A stretch of DNA of 9,793 bases from Lachnospiraceae bacterium (GTDB lineage Bacteria > Bacillota > Clostridia > Lachnospirales > Lachnospiraceae), in contig DMLD01000014.1 of NCBI GenBank assembly GCA_003453515.1, positions 1-9,793 of the forward strand, written 5' to 3'. Both the position numbers and the translations under genes were made by a program. The notes below the pieces were generated by a model. The model was not told where the DNA came from, did not search any database, and worked only from the letters and a program-made list of their open reading frames with translations. Shown here one piece after another: positions 1 to 6,860 of this stretch; position 1 is the first letter of the stretch, and the number at the start of each line of letters is the position of its first letter.

Positions 1-1540
1 TTCCGTCCCAGCGTTCATGATGATAGTGGGCAACATTTTCTGCAAGAATGTGGAAGGCCTGATCATCAGTATCTTTCAAAATCTCATGAACGATGCGGGC
101 ACCTTCTTCAGCGTGAGTTTTCATCGCGTCGAATTCCTCCGGCGTAAATCTTCCGGGCTTTCTCAGGATAGCATCGTCTACGGCAATCTTTCCAAGGTCG
201 TGCATTGGGGCTGCCTTTATGAGATTGTGGCAGAATTTTTTTGAAAGTTTCAGGGCTCCCTCGCTTTTGTCTTTCATAATTTCGTCAACAAGAAGCTTGA
301 CCACGTAGCTCGTTCTCTTGATGTGTCCCCCGGTAGAATTGTCGCGGCTTTCCACCATCGTCGCCATACTGAGGATGAGGTTCTCGTTCATCTCCTCGAT
401 ATGCTTAGTCTTCTCATCGACCTTGTCCTGCAGATAGTCGTTGAACTTGTCCATCATGCGGATGTACTTCTGATCCTCAGTATTATCGGTTATATGTATC
501 TGATATCCGGAACGCTTCTTTCCGTTATACAGTGTGTGGACCTCAAGTCTGTATATCTTGTCACCTCTCTCAACGAGTCGGTCTGCGACAACACCGTTTT
601 TCTTGTAGGTCTCTATCATCGGCAAAAATTCCCTGCTCAAAAAAGCGTTTTTGGAAGCCTTTCTGTCAACCTGAATATCGACAAGCTCGGGAAACACAGT
701 CTTGGCAGAGCCGAAATAACCTATATATTTGGTGCGTTTATCAAACGATATAAACCCTTCCTCACCATGCTTTGTGATGGTATCGATAGCCGTATCTCTC
801 ACGTTAAAAATAGACAGCCTGCGTATGATTACCAGAAACACTATCTGCGCGAAAATATATGACACCGTTGCAAGATCAATGTTGAGCCACGAGCTCTTTC
901 CGATGAAAAATGCCCCCACTGATATAAGCTCCGTGAAAAACAGGAGCACGACTCTTTTGTTAGAGACATTTTTCTTGAAAAATGCGGAGTAAAGTATCGC
1001 AAAAAAGCCCATAACGGTATAGGCTATGATCATCAGGATAAATACGGAGTGGATCGGCCCGTATTCCTTGCTGAGGACTGCTCTGAACGCAGTTTTTTCA
1101 AAGGTATAGCTTCTGTAAAACAAACCCGTGTACTCGGTAGTTACGACCGAGAGATATATTTGCGTATTGAAAAATAAGAGCAATATCTTTAGCACCTTCG
1201 GCAGACTTATCTGACACAGATCGTAGATCGCCATGGTGATAAAAAATATGAGAAAGCAGCCGCCCAGATATATGATCTTTTGACCTACCAGAGCCTCATC
1301 TGCGGTATTTGCCACCGACAATAAAAGCTGTCCGAGAAAGGAAATGGGTATTGTCGTAAATATAAGGGTATAATAAACACCGAAATTTCTCTGCCACCTC
1401 GCCGCATACAGGATGGTAAGCAGCAAAGAGACCTCAAACAATATCAGGTATATTGCCGTCTCCACACTGAACGGCGCACCGATCTGATCAAGCAGCTTTT
1501 GAGCAAATGAACCACCCTTCTCCAGCCATATCTCCTGCAT
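1..1540 (-). CDS. 7TM / PAS-like / HD-GYP membrane signalling protein (3' end cut by window)
   Basis: Open frame of 513 codons that runs off the left edge of the window. The ATG at 1540 is preceded by AGGAG eight bases upstream. Residues 1-240 are hydrophobic with about seven membrane segments, resembling the N-terminal 7TM domain of some histidine kinases. Residues about 242-345 look like a degenerate PAS domain (starting near GEEGFISFD), followed by a charged helical linker to about 388. From 389 the HD-GYP domain is clear: GGHIKR with H406, HDLGKI with H447-D448, H476 in THAEEG, and HHERWDG with H507-H508 just before the cut. These are the metal-ligand motifs of the family, whose members hydrolyse cyclic-di-GMP, so a membrane-bound phosphodiesterase is the inferred role; the GYP residues themselves lie outside the window. 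It follows the histidine kinase by 70 bases on the same strand without a visible terminator, so co-transcription is likely. The input signal is unknown. Confidence 0.9.
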   Translation of the reverse strand, partial: MQEIWLEKGGSFAQKLLDQIGAPFSVETAIYLILFEVSLLLTILYAARWQRNFGVYYTLIFTTIPISFLGQLLLSVANTADEALVGQKIIYLGGCFLIFFITMAIYDLCQISLPKVLKILLLFFNTQIYLSVVTTEYTGLFYRSYTFEKTAFRAVLSKEYGPIHSVFILMIIAYTVMGFFAILYSAFFKKNVSNKRVVLLFFTELISVGAFFIGKSSWLNIDLATVSYIFAQIVFLVIIRRLSIFNVRDTAIDTITKHGEEGFISFDKRTKYIGYFGSAKTVFPELVDIQVDRKASKNAFLSREFLPMIETYKKNGVVADRLVERGDKIYRLEVHTLYNGKKRSGYQIHITDNTEDQKYIRMMDKFNDYLQDKVDEKTKHIEEMNENLILSMATMVESRDNSTGGHIKRTSYVVKLLVDEIMKDKSEGALKLSKKFCHNLIKAAPMHDLGKIAVDDAILRKPGRFTPEEFDAMKTHAEEGARIVHEILKDTDDQAFHILAENVAHYHHERWDG

Positions 1541-1610
1541 GTGTTATTCTCCTCTCAATTTCCTTCACTTGGGCCTCGTCCGTACTCAATCGTAATCCCG
1601 GGTCTTCATC

Positions 1611-3029
1611 TCACATAACGCGGAAGATTACAGTGATCATCAACTCATCGCCTTCCTCGCTGTAGGCACTTATCTTTCCCTTGGCTCCCTCGACTATGGA
1701 ACGAGCAACAGCAAGTCCTATACCAGACCCTCCCGTCTCAGAGTTTCTGGACGCATCTGCTCTGTAAAACCTCTCAAACAATATGTCATTATTTCCTTTT
1801 TTGATGCCTTTTGCTTTATTATATACAGTAAAAATAACCTTTTTACCACGCTGAATAAGATTTACTTTTATGGCAGACTCCGGGTCTGCATATTTGATGG
1901 CGTTGTCCATGAGAAGTCCGATCAGTCGGCGGATATTTTTCTCGTTAGCACGGATAAATAAATCCTTTGTTATATGGATGTCAAGCGGATGTGAAGACAC
2001 CTCAGCAGGTGCCTGGTAGTTCTCTATGGATTCACTTACTATGCTGCTTAGCGCAATCTCAGACAATTCGGTCTCACCTTCGCCAAGTCTTGTCAGATCC
2101 ACCATCTGAGCTATGAGATCGGAAAGTCTGTCAACCTGGTGCTTGGTACTTTTGGTCCACTTGGTCTCTCCTGACTCGATCTCCATGACCTCGGTATTTG
2201 CCTCGATGATCGCAAGAGGCGTCTTTAGCTCGTGCGAGGCATCGGTGAGAAACTGCTTTTGCTTTTTCTCACTCTCCCAAACGGGTTTAAATACGAGCTT
2301 TGATGAAAACCATACAAGTAAAAATACAACCAACAGACCGGATGCGGATACTATCACGGATATCCATACTCCGCTCACAAAGGCTTCAAGTCGTTTGTTG
2401 CAGTCAACAAAGACTATCATACCATCCGAACCATCCTGCGATGTATAACTGCATTTTTTATATCTGTATGTATTGTCAACAAATCCTGATGTTTTTCCTT
2501 CTTTCAGTATATCTTTTGCATAGCTTAGAGCCTCATCATAAGACACTGCAGCTATGTTATCCATATGGGTTCCGACTACATCCTCTCCCTTAATGTATAC
2601 CGTAAAATACCTTGTTTCATATGGTGCTTCCGCTGATATATCTGACATATCCTCTGTTGGAAGCTCGGGTGGAACTTCCCCGTTGCCTGATATCCCATTC
2701 CCGGACTGTCCGGCTGCATCACCCTCAGGTTTTGGTGGCGGGGTCTCCCCGTCCGATATATCAGATGATCCACCCTCAGGTTTAGGCGGAGGCGTCTGCC
2801 CGTCAAGGGAAGCCGTACCCTTCTGAGGATCAGTCTGTCCGGGGGTTATAGCATTATTCATGGGATCGGGAAAGGTCCCGCCGTTGTCGATGATCATCTT
2901 TATCGCCTGATCGGCGGAATCCACCACACCTACATAATTAAGTATGTTCATCCCGGCAACTATGGCCGTCAGTACCGCAAAAAGCGATAGCATGGCGGCC
3001 AGTATAAATCTTCTTCTAAGCTTATTCAT
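1611..3029 (-). CDS. Membrane sensor histidine kinase with proline-rich extracytoplasmic loop
   Basis: A 472-residue sensor kinase. Membrane segments at about 8-30 and 221-241 enclose an extracytoplasmic region of about 190 residues. Its first half is low-complexity and proline-rich, with two copies of TPPPKPEG (79-86 and 96-103); its second half (about 137-215) looks folded and may be the sensing part. The cytoplasmic side has an H box DASHELKTPL with phospho-acceptor H266, an N box with N376, an F box FERFYR (418-423) and a G2 box GGSGIGLA (433-440). The G1 box is degenerate: VYNKAKGI has N404 and A406 where DxGxG is usual. The start overlaps the end of the response regulator gene by 8 bases, so the two are a cognate pair and probably translationally coupled; the ribosome binding site (GAAGAG region) is weak. 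It phosphorylates, and may dephosphorylate, the upstream regulator. The ligand cannot be told from sequence. Confidence 0.95.
   Translation of the reverse strand: MNKLRRRFILAAMLSLFAVLTAIVAGMNILNYVGVVDSADQAIKMIIDNGGTFPDPMNNAITPGQTDPQKGTASLDGQTPPPKPEGGSSDISDGETPPPKPEGDAAGQSGNGISGNGEVPPELPTEDMSDISAEAPYETRYFTVYIKGEDVVGTHMDNIAAVSYDEALSYAKDILKEGKTSGFVDNTYRYKKCSYTSQDGSDGMIVFVDCNKRLEAFVSGVWISVIVSASGLLVVFLLVWFSSKLVFKPVWESEKKQKQFLTDASHELKTPLAIIEANTEVMEIESGETKWTKSTKHQVDRLSDLIAQMVDLTRLGEGETELSEIALSSIVSESIENYQAPAEVSSHPLDIHITKDLFIRANEKNIRRLIGLLMDNAIKYADPESAIKVNLIQRGKKVIFTVYNKAKGIKKGNNDILFERFYRADASRNSETGGSGIGLAVARSIVEGAKGKISAYSEEGDELMITVIFRVM
2721..2804 (-). repeat. Imperfect 33-bp direct repeat in the kinase gene
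   Basis: The segments 2772-2804 and 2721-2753 are in-frame direct repeats of 33 bases with about five mismatches and a 51-base period. Both encode DG(Q/E)TPPPKPEG in the extracytoplasmic loop of the histidine kinase. The mismatches are mostly synonymous. This looks like an old tandem duplication inside a flexible linker. Confidence 0.8.
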
Positions 3030-3708
3030 GTTTTGTTACTTTCTCTTCCAGATAATATCCCTGTCCCCTCTTTGCCTTTATCTCTATATCGGCTCCGAGT
3101 GAATTCAGCTTTTTCCTGAGACCTGATATGGTGACCCAGACGACATTTATCTCCGTGTCACTCTCATAGCCCCACACCTTCTCCATGATCCTCTCGGTCG
3201 ATATGACCTGGCGGGGATTCGATAAAAATAACTCCATAAGCTGATATTCCTTGCCCGGCAAATGCTCAGAGCCCCCGGGCGCTTCAAGAGTATAGGAGGT
3301 TGAATCCAGCGTTACATTTCCAAAGCTAAATACAGAGCTGGTCGCATCGGTGGTACGTCTTGTTATGGCTCTCACCCTTGCCAGCAGCTCCTTCATGGCA
3401 AACGGCTTTGTCAGATAATCGTCCGCTCCCGCGTCGAGACCGTACACCCTGTCATCTATCTCAGACTTGGCTGTCAGCATCAAAACGGGAACGGTGTTTC
3501 CCGCCCCGCGGATATTCTTTAAAACGGTGAACCCGTCCATCTCCGGCATCATCACATCCAGTATCGCCCCGTCGTAGTCTCCGACCTCGAGATAATCAAG
3601 AGCATCCCTTCCGTTGTAGACTGCGTCCACACTGTACTGGGCGTGGGTCAGTATGGCAACCAAAGCATCTGACATCTCCTTCTCATCTTCAGCCAACAGC
3701 AGTCGCAT
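3022..3708 (-). CDS. OmpR/PhoB-family DNA-binding response regulator
   Basis: A 228-residue response regulator of normal family length. The receiver domain (about 1-115) has the acidic pair E7-D8, phospho-acceptor D51 in LDVMMPEMDG, switch T79 and conserved K101 in LTKPF. A winged-helix trans_reg_C domain follows (about 127-222), with PGKEYQLMELF, the recognition-helix region around NVVWVTISGLRKKL, and the wing ending in KRGQGYYL. The ATG is preceded by a strong AAGGAGG. Phosphorylation by the downstream kinase should drive dimerisation and promoter binding. Target genes are unknown; the neighbouring HD-GYP gene and the exported phosphatase gene are the obvious local candidates, but no operator was identified. 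The gene lies 97 bases after the phosphatase gene. I saw no convincing promoter in that gap, so it may be read from the phosphatase promoter or from a weak one. Confidence 0.96.
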   Translation of the reverse strand: MRLLLAEDEKEMSDALVAILTHAQYSVDAVYNGRDALDYLEVGDYDGAILDVMMPEMDGFTVLKNIRGAGNTVPVLMLTAKSEIDDRVYGLDAGADDYLTKPFAMKELLARVRAITRRTTDATSSVFSFGNVTLDSTSYTLEAPGGSEHLPGKEYQLMELFLSNPRQVISTERIMEKVWGYESDTEINVVWVTISGLRKKLNSLGADIEIKAKRGQGYYLEEKVTKHE

Positions 3709-3759
3709 AAAGACCTCCTTGTCTTAGGGAAACAATGATATTATCGGTTTTTCTCAACA

Positions 3760-3819
3760 CAGGCAGCCGCAGATGCAGCTGCCGGCTCTTATGTGTATTC
3801 ATATCTCAGGCAGCCGCAG
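3760..3819. repeat. 13-bp direct repeat at the end of the phosphatase gene
   Basis: CAGGCAGCCGCAG occurs identically at 3760-3772 and 3807-3819 (plus-strand reading). The right copy covers the last codons and stop of the exported phosphatase (the PAAA tail); the left copy is one arm of the 3762-3783 hairpin. It suggests a small duplication around the stop codon. Confidence 0.7.
3762..3783 (-). terminator. Possible weak terminator or attenuator hairpin
   Basis: In the gap between the phosphatase stop and the response regulator, GGCAGCTGC and GCGGCTGCC can form a nine-pair stem (one G-T pair) with a four-base loop. On the minus strand it is followed by TGTGTTGAG, not a real T-run, so it is a poor intrinsic terminator. 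It may give partial termination or protect the 3' end of the upstream transcript. Confidence 0.35.
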
Positions 3820-5116
3820 GCACTGTCTCCTCCGTCTTTTCCTGAGTCTCAGCCTTCGTTATCCCCTCTGGATAGATCTGAGCGAAGTCATTTTTCATGG
3901 ATACAGGCACATATCCCTTCTCGATGTATCCGGGAGTCTTGTCCGTCCAATTGGACTCCTTGCCCCACTCTCTTGTTTCATCGTCGGCTACTACCATGTA
4001 TGCGGCAGCCTTATATACATTTCCGTCAATGCAATGATCCATCATACTCGAATCGGTGGACGAGTTACCGAACGCCAAAACCGGCTGCTTGCCGATATTT
4101 CTCATTATATTGATAGGCTTGCGGATATTGAGATTTTTCTGGATAAAGTTGCCGGTGAAGACGAAGCTGTCACCCTTTTGATAAACATATCCGTTGTCAA
4201 ATCCCGCATCCAAATTTCCATTGGTCTCTGTCTCAAACTCGGAGCCTATCACGCGCTCTGACGGAACATACTTTGCGATCGGCGAGTTGGCAACTATCGC
4301 TCTTGTCGTTGTCACCTCGGTACCGCTCACTACATAGACCTTGAAATCATTGTCATAAAGATACTTGACAAGCTCTACCATCGGCAGATAGAAGCCGTCC
4401 TTATAGCGCATGTTGTTGAAGCTGTCGGTATACTTTTCTCCGAACGAGACAACATAATCATAAAACTCATCTACGGTCATACCCTTATATGCCTTGGCAA
4501 ACTGTTTGGCAAGAGCGATGTCTGCCTTGTATCCGGGATGTATCGCCTTAGCTGCCTCAACCGTGTCTGCCTCCACTCTCTCGGGATGATCCTTGAGACA
4601 AAAATCTATAAACATCATGGTATCGTAGTAAGTAAAATACGTCTCGCACATAAGCGTACCATCCATATCAAACACTGCGATACGATCCTCGGCAGGTATG
4701 TAGCCCGGATCCTTTTCATTTGTAACTGTACTTACATATTCTCTCAGGGAAGCCGCGGCTTCGGAATCCTTACTCCAATAGGTACCAAGCGGAACAGCCT
4801 TTGCGGCACTTGTCACCTTCACCTTGCATTTGAGCGTCTTCTTTGCGACCTTTGCCTTGATGACGGCACTTCCCGCCTTCTTCGCGGTCACCTTTCCGCT
4901 CTTGTTTACCTTGGCGATCTTGGGCTTGGACGATGTCCATGTGACCTTCTTCTTGGTTCCCTTTACCTTAAGTGTTACGCTTTTGCCCACCTCAAGTTTG
5001 ACACTTGTTTTATTTAACTTGATCCCTGCCATTGTTGCAGTCTTAGCCGGAGCCAGACTTCCGATGACGAGAGTTGTAAGCAGCACTGTAGATACGATCC
5101 TTTTTTTCATTGACAT
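3806..5116 (-). CDS. Exported Ig-like (Big_2) HAD-family phosphohydrolase
   Basis: A 436-residue secreted protein. Residues 1-28 form a signal peptide (MKKR, a hydrophobic core to about 20, then APAKTATMA). Residues about 31-103 are a Big_2-type bacterial Ig-like domain ending in SGKVTAKKAGSAVIKAK; it has about two dozen lysines and one acidic residue (E42), so it may bind the anionic wall. The HAD domain spans about 144-420: motif I FDMDGTL with nucleophile D150 and acid D152, motif II VVSGTE around S264, a lysine near 327-333 as motif III candidate, and motif IV FGNSSTD with D355. The family hydrolyses phosphomonoesters; the substrate is unknown. GGAGG lies only 3 bases before the first ATG but 9 before the ATG at 5110, so translation may start two codons later (434 residues). 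The tail is acidic, then PAAA. The gene has its own promoter and lies between the ECF operon and the two-component system. Confidence 0.88.
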   Translation of the reverse strand: MSMKKRIVSTVLLTTLVIGSLAPAKTATMAGIKLNKTSVKLEVGKSVTLKVKGTKKKVTWTSSKPKIAKVNKSGKVTAKKAGSAVIKAKVAKKTLKCKVKVTSAAKAVPLGTYWSKDSEAAASLREYVSTVTNEKDPGYIPAEDRIAVFDMDGTLMCETYFTYYDTMMFIDFCLKDHPERVEADTVEAAKAIHPGYKADIALAKQFAKAYKGMTVDEFYDYVVSFGEKYTDSFNNMRYKDGFYLPMVELVKYLYDNDFKVYVVSGTEVTTTRAIVANSPIAKYVPSERVIGSEFETETNGNLDAGFDNGYVYQKGDSFVFTGNFIQKNLNIRKPINIMRNIGKQPVLAFGNSSTDSSMMDHCIDGNVYKAAAYMVVADDETREWGKESNWTDKTPGYIEKGYVPVSMKNDFAQIYPEGITKAETQEKTEETVPAAA

Positions 5117-5147
5117 TAACCTCCGTTTCTTTGATCAACTGTTATCC

Positions 5148-5176
5148 ATAATATCACAATTTTATAAAAATGTAAA
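5148..5176 (-). promoter_or_regulatory. Sigma-A promoter of the exported phosphatase gene
   Basis: On the minus strand, a -35 TTTACA (5171-5176) and a -10 TATTAT (5148-5153) are separated by exactly 17 bases, with an extended -10 TG two positions upstream of the hexamer. Transcription would start near 5141, giving a leader of about 25 bases that carries the GGAGG at 5120-5124. This separates the gene from the ECF operon as its own transcription unit. Confidence 0.8.
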
Positions 5177-5217
5177 GATGCGGCGTTTGCGGACATACTG
5201 AAATAACCGGCATTTCA

Positions 5218-6021
5218 TTAACCGAATCTTCCGACATAAATGATAGCGGCTATGTACAGCGCACATAACGGCAGCATGCAAATATCCGTCAATCTCATCT
5301 TAAGCGGCTTCAGCTTCGTGTGCTTTTCCCCGCAGCCGTAGCACCTTGCCTCCATTGCCTGTCCGAGCTCATATGACCGCCTCGCAGCCGATACCAACAA
5401 AGGAACTATGATAGATGTCATCGAGCGGAGCTTCTTGACAAGCCCGCCGCTCTCTATATCCGCCCCTCTCGCCCTCTGCGCATCGAGTATCCTGTTCGCC
5501 TCGGCAAGAAGCAGAGGGATAAACCTGAGTGCCAGAGACATCATCATCGCAAAATCGTGCACATGCACCTTGAACACCTTCAGCCAGCTAAGCATTGACT
5601 CTATAGCCTCGGTCAGCGCACCGGGCGTCGTCGTATAGGTAAGCATGGACGAGCCGACCACCAAATACATAAGGCGCATTGCCATAAACACCGCATTTCT
5701 CACACCGACGGAGGTTATGACTATGAATCGCCACTCGAACAAAACATCTCCGGTCTTTGTAAAAAATATATGAAAAAATGATGTAAAAATAAGCAGAAAA
5801 ATAAATGCTCTCATTCCTCTGAAAATGTAGGAAAACGGTACCTTTGAGAGCAATATTATCGTCAATAAGAACAGTGTCACAACACCGTATCCCGAGAAGC
5901 TGTCGAACAAAAATAAAGACACTAAAAAAACCAGTACCGCGATCATTTTTATACGCGGATCCAAACGATGTATAACCGAATCTGCCGGAAAATAGCTTCC
6001 GATCGTCATATTTCTTATCAT
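5218..6021 (-). CDS. ecfT: ECF transporter transmembrane coupling protein EcfT
   Basis: A 267-residue integral membrane protein, the T component that links the EcfA ATPases to vitamin- or metal-binding S components in the cytoplasmic membrane. It begins with the family-typical stretch around YFPADSVIHRLDPR (10-23) and has hydrophobic segments at about 27-60, 70-88, 108-130, 155-172 and 245-263. The two coupling motifs that insert into the ATPases are visible: ARG at 184-186 in AQRARGAD, and AMEARCYG at 222-229. The ATG overlaps the ecfA2 stop as ATGA (6018-6021) with no clear Shine-Dalgarno, so translation is probably coupled to ecfA2. The length is normal. No S component lies next to it, which fits a shared module. 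After its stop there is only a weak AT-rich stem, not a clear terminator, before the next gene's promoter. Confidence 0.97.
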   Translation of the reverse strand: MIRNMTIGSYFPADSVIHRLDPRIKMIAVLVFLVSLFLFDSFSGYGVVTLFLLTIILLSKVPFSYIFRGMRAFIFLLIFTSFFHIFFTKTGDVLFEWRFIVITSVGVRNAVFMAMRLMYLVVGSSMLTYTTTPGALTEAIESMLSWLKVFKVHVHDFAMMMSLALRFIPLLLAEANRILDAQRARGADIESGGLVKKLRSMTSIIVPLLVSAARRSYELGQAMEARCYGCGEKHTKLKPLKMRLTDICMLPLCALYIAAIIYVGRFG

Positions 6022-6860
6022 ATCGCACCCGGAAAAAACAAGTTTATCAGCTGTTTGTCAGTTGTCACCGTACCATCAGGCATCAGACCGCGCCCTTTCA
6101 GACTGCTGCTGACATATGAGGCCACGGTCGATTTGAGCCCAAGCTCCTCCAGCACGTCAGGGCGTGAAAATACGACATCGGGCTTGTCATCGATCACTAT
6201 CCGTCCTTCACTCATGACCCACACCCGATCCGTGTGATTTGCGACATCCTCCATGTTGTGGGATATCATGACTATCGTTATCCCCTGCTCGTGGAGTGAA
6301 TGCAAAAGCTCAAATATATCCCTTTGTCCTCCGGGATCAAGCCCTGCCGTCGGCTCATCCATTATCAGTATCTCGGGCTGCATCGCAAGAACCCCCGCGA
6401 TCGCAACTCGCCTTTTTTGACCGCCCGATAGCTGCAGCGGCCCTACATCGAGCAGATCCTCCGATATGCCGACCTTTTTCAGCGCTTCGAACGAGCGCAG
6501 CTCGACCGTCATCGTATCAAGTCCCTGATTGGTCGGTCCGAACATCACATCCTTTATGACGCTGCTCTCAAACAGCTGCTGCTCGGGGTACTGAAAGACC
6601 ATGCCGACCCTTCCTCTCAGGCTCGCGATCGGATAGTCCCCGTCATTTATATCCTGCCCGTCAACATAGACTCCGCCGTAGGTAGGCTTTATAAGCCCGT
6701 TGAACAGCTTGACAAGAGTTGACTTGCCGGAGCCCGTCCTGCCTATGCAGCCGATGAACTCGCCCGGTCCGACCCGCAGATCAACACCGATCAGAGCATT
6801 GGTCTCATAGCTCATCCCCTCATCGTATATATATGAAACCCTGTTAAGTATTATTTCCAT
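6018..6860 (-). CDS. ecfA2: ECF transporter ATPase EcfA2
   Basis: A 280-residue ABC ATPase of the energy-coupling factor module. It shows Walker A GRTGSGKST (40-48), Q-loop Q90 in MVFQYPEQQLF, signature LSGGQ (144-148), Walker B ILIMDE with E169 and D-loop AGLDP, and switch H201. The FQYPEQQLF stretch and the C-terminal extension after about 225 are typical of the EcfA2 (CbiO2) half, which pairs with EcfA1 and powers substrate import through EcfT. It overlaps ecfA1 by 17 bases on the upstream side and ecfT by 4 bases downstream; GGGAG lies six bases before the ATG. All ATPase motifs are intact, so it should be active. Confidence 0.96.
   Translation of the reverse strand: MEIILNRVSYIYDEGMSYETNALIGVDLRVGPGEFIGCIGRTGSGKSTLVKLFNGLIKPTYGGVYVDGQDINDGDYPIASLRGRVGMVFQYPEQQLFESSVIKDVMFGPTNQGLDTMTVELRSFEALKKVGISEDLLDVGPLQLSGGQKRRVAIAGVLAMQPEILIMDEPTAGLDPGGQRDIFELLHSLHEQGITIVMISHNMEDVANHTDRVWVMSEGRIVIDDKPDVVFSRPDVLEELGLKSTVASYVSSSLKGRGLMPDGTVTTDKQLINLFFPGAI

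Noticed and set aside
323..862. Plus-strand open frame of 179 codons
   Set aside because: It lies antisense to the HD-GYP gene, whose minus-strand frame carries clear motifs; no family resemblance and no ribosome binding site support the plus-strand frame.
3709..3760. Promoter for the response regulator (TTGAGA and GATAATAT)
   Set aside because: The two hexamer-like elements are only about 8 bases apart, far from the usual 17, and no better pairing was found.
3773..4261. Plus-strand open frames of 162 and 106 codons
   Set aside because: Antisense shadows of the exported phosphatase, composed of Leu/Ile/Ser-rich sequence with no recognisable domain.
4538..5201. Plus-strand open frames of 159 and 125 codons
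   Set aside because: Antisense to the lysine-rich Ig-like domain; the Lys codons read backwards give Leu/Phe-rich sequence that only imitates membrane segments.
5199..5217. Inverted repeat TGAAAT/ATTTCA after ecfT as terminator
   Set aside because: The six-pair stem is AT-rich, has a seven-base loop and no T-run; termination here is not supported.
5588..6028. Minus-strand open frame of 146 codons overlapping ecfT
   Set aside because: Alternate frame inside ecfT with no family features; ecfT is unambiguous.
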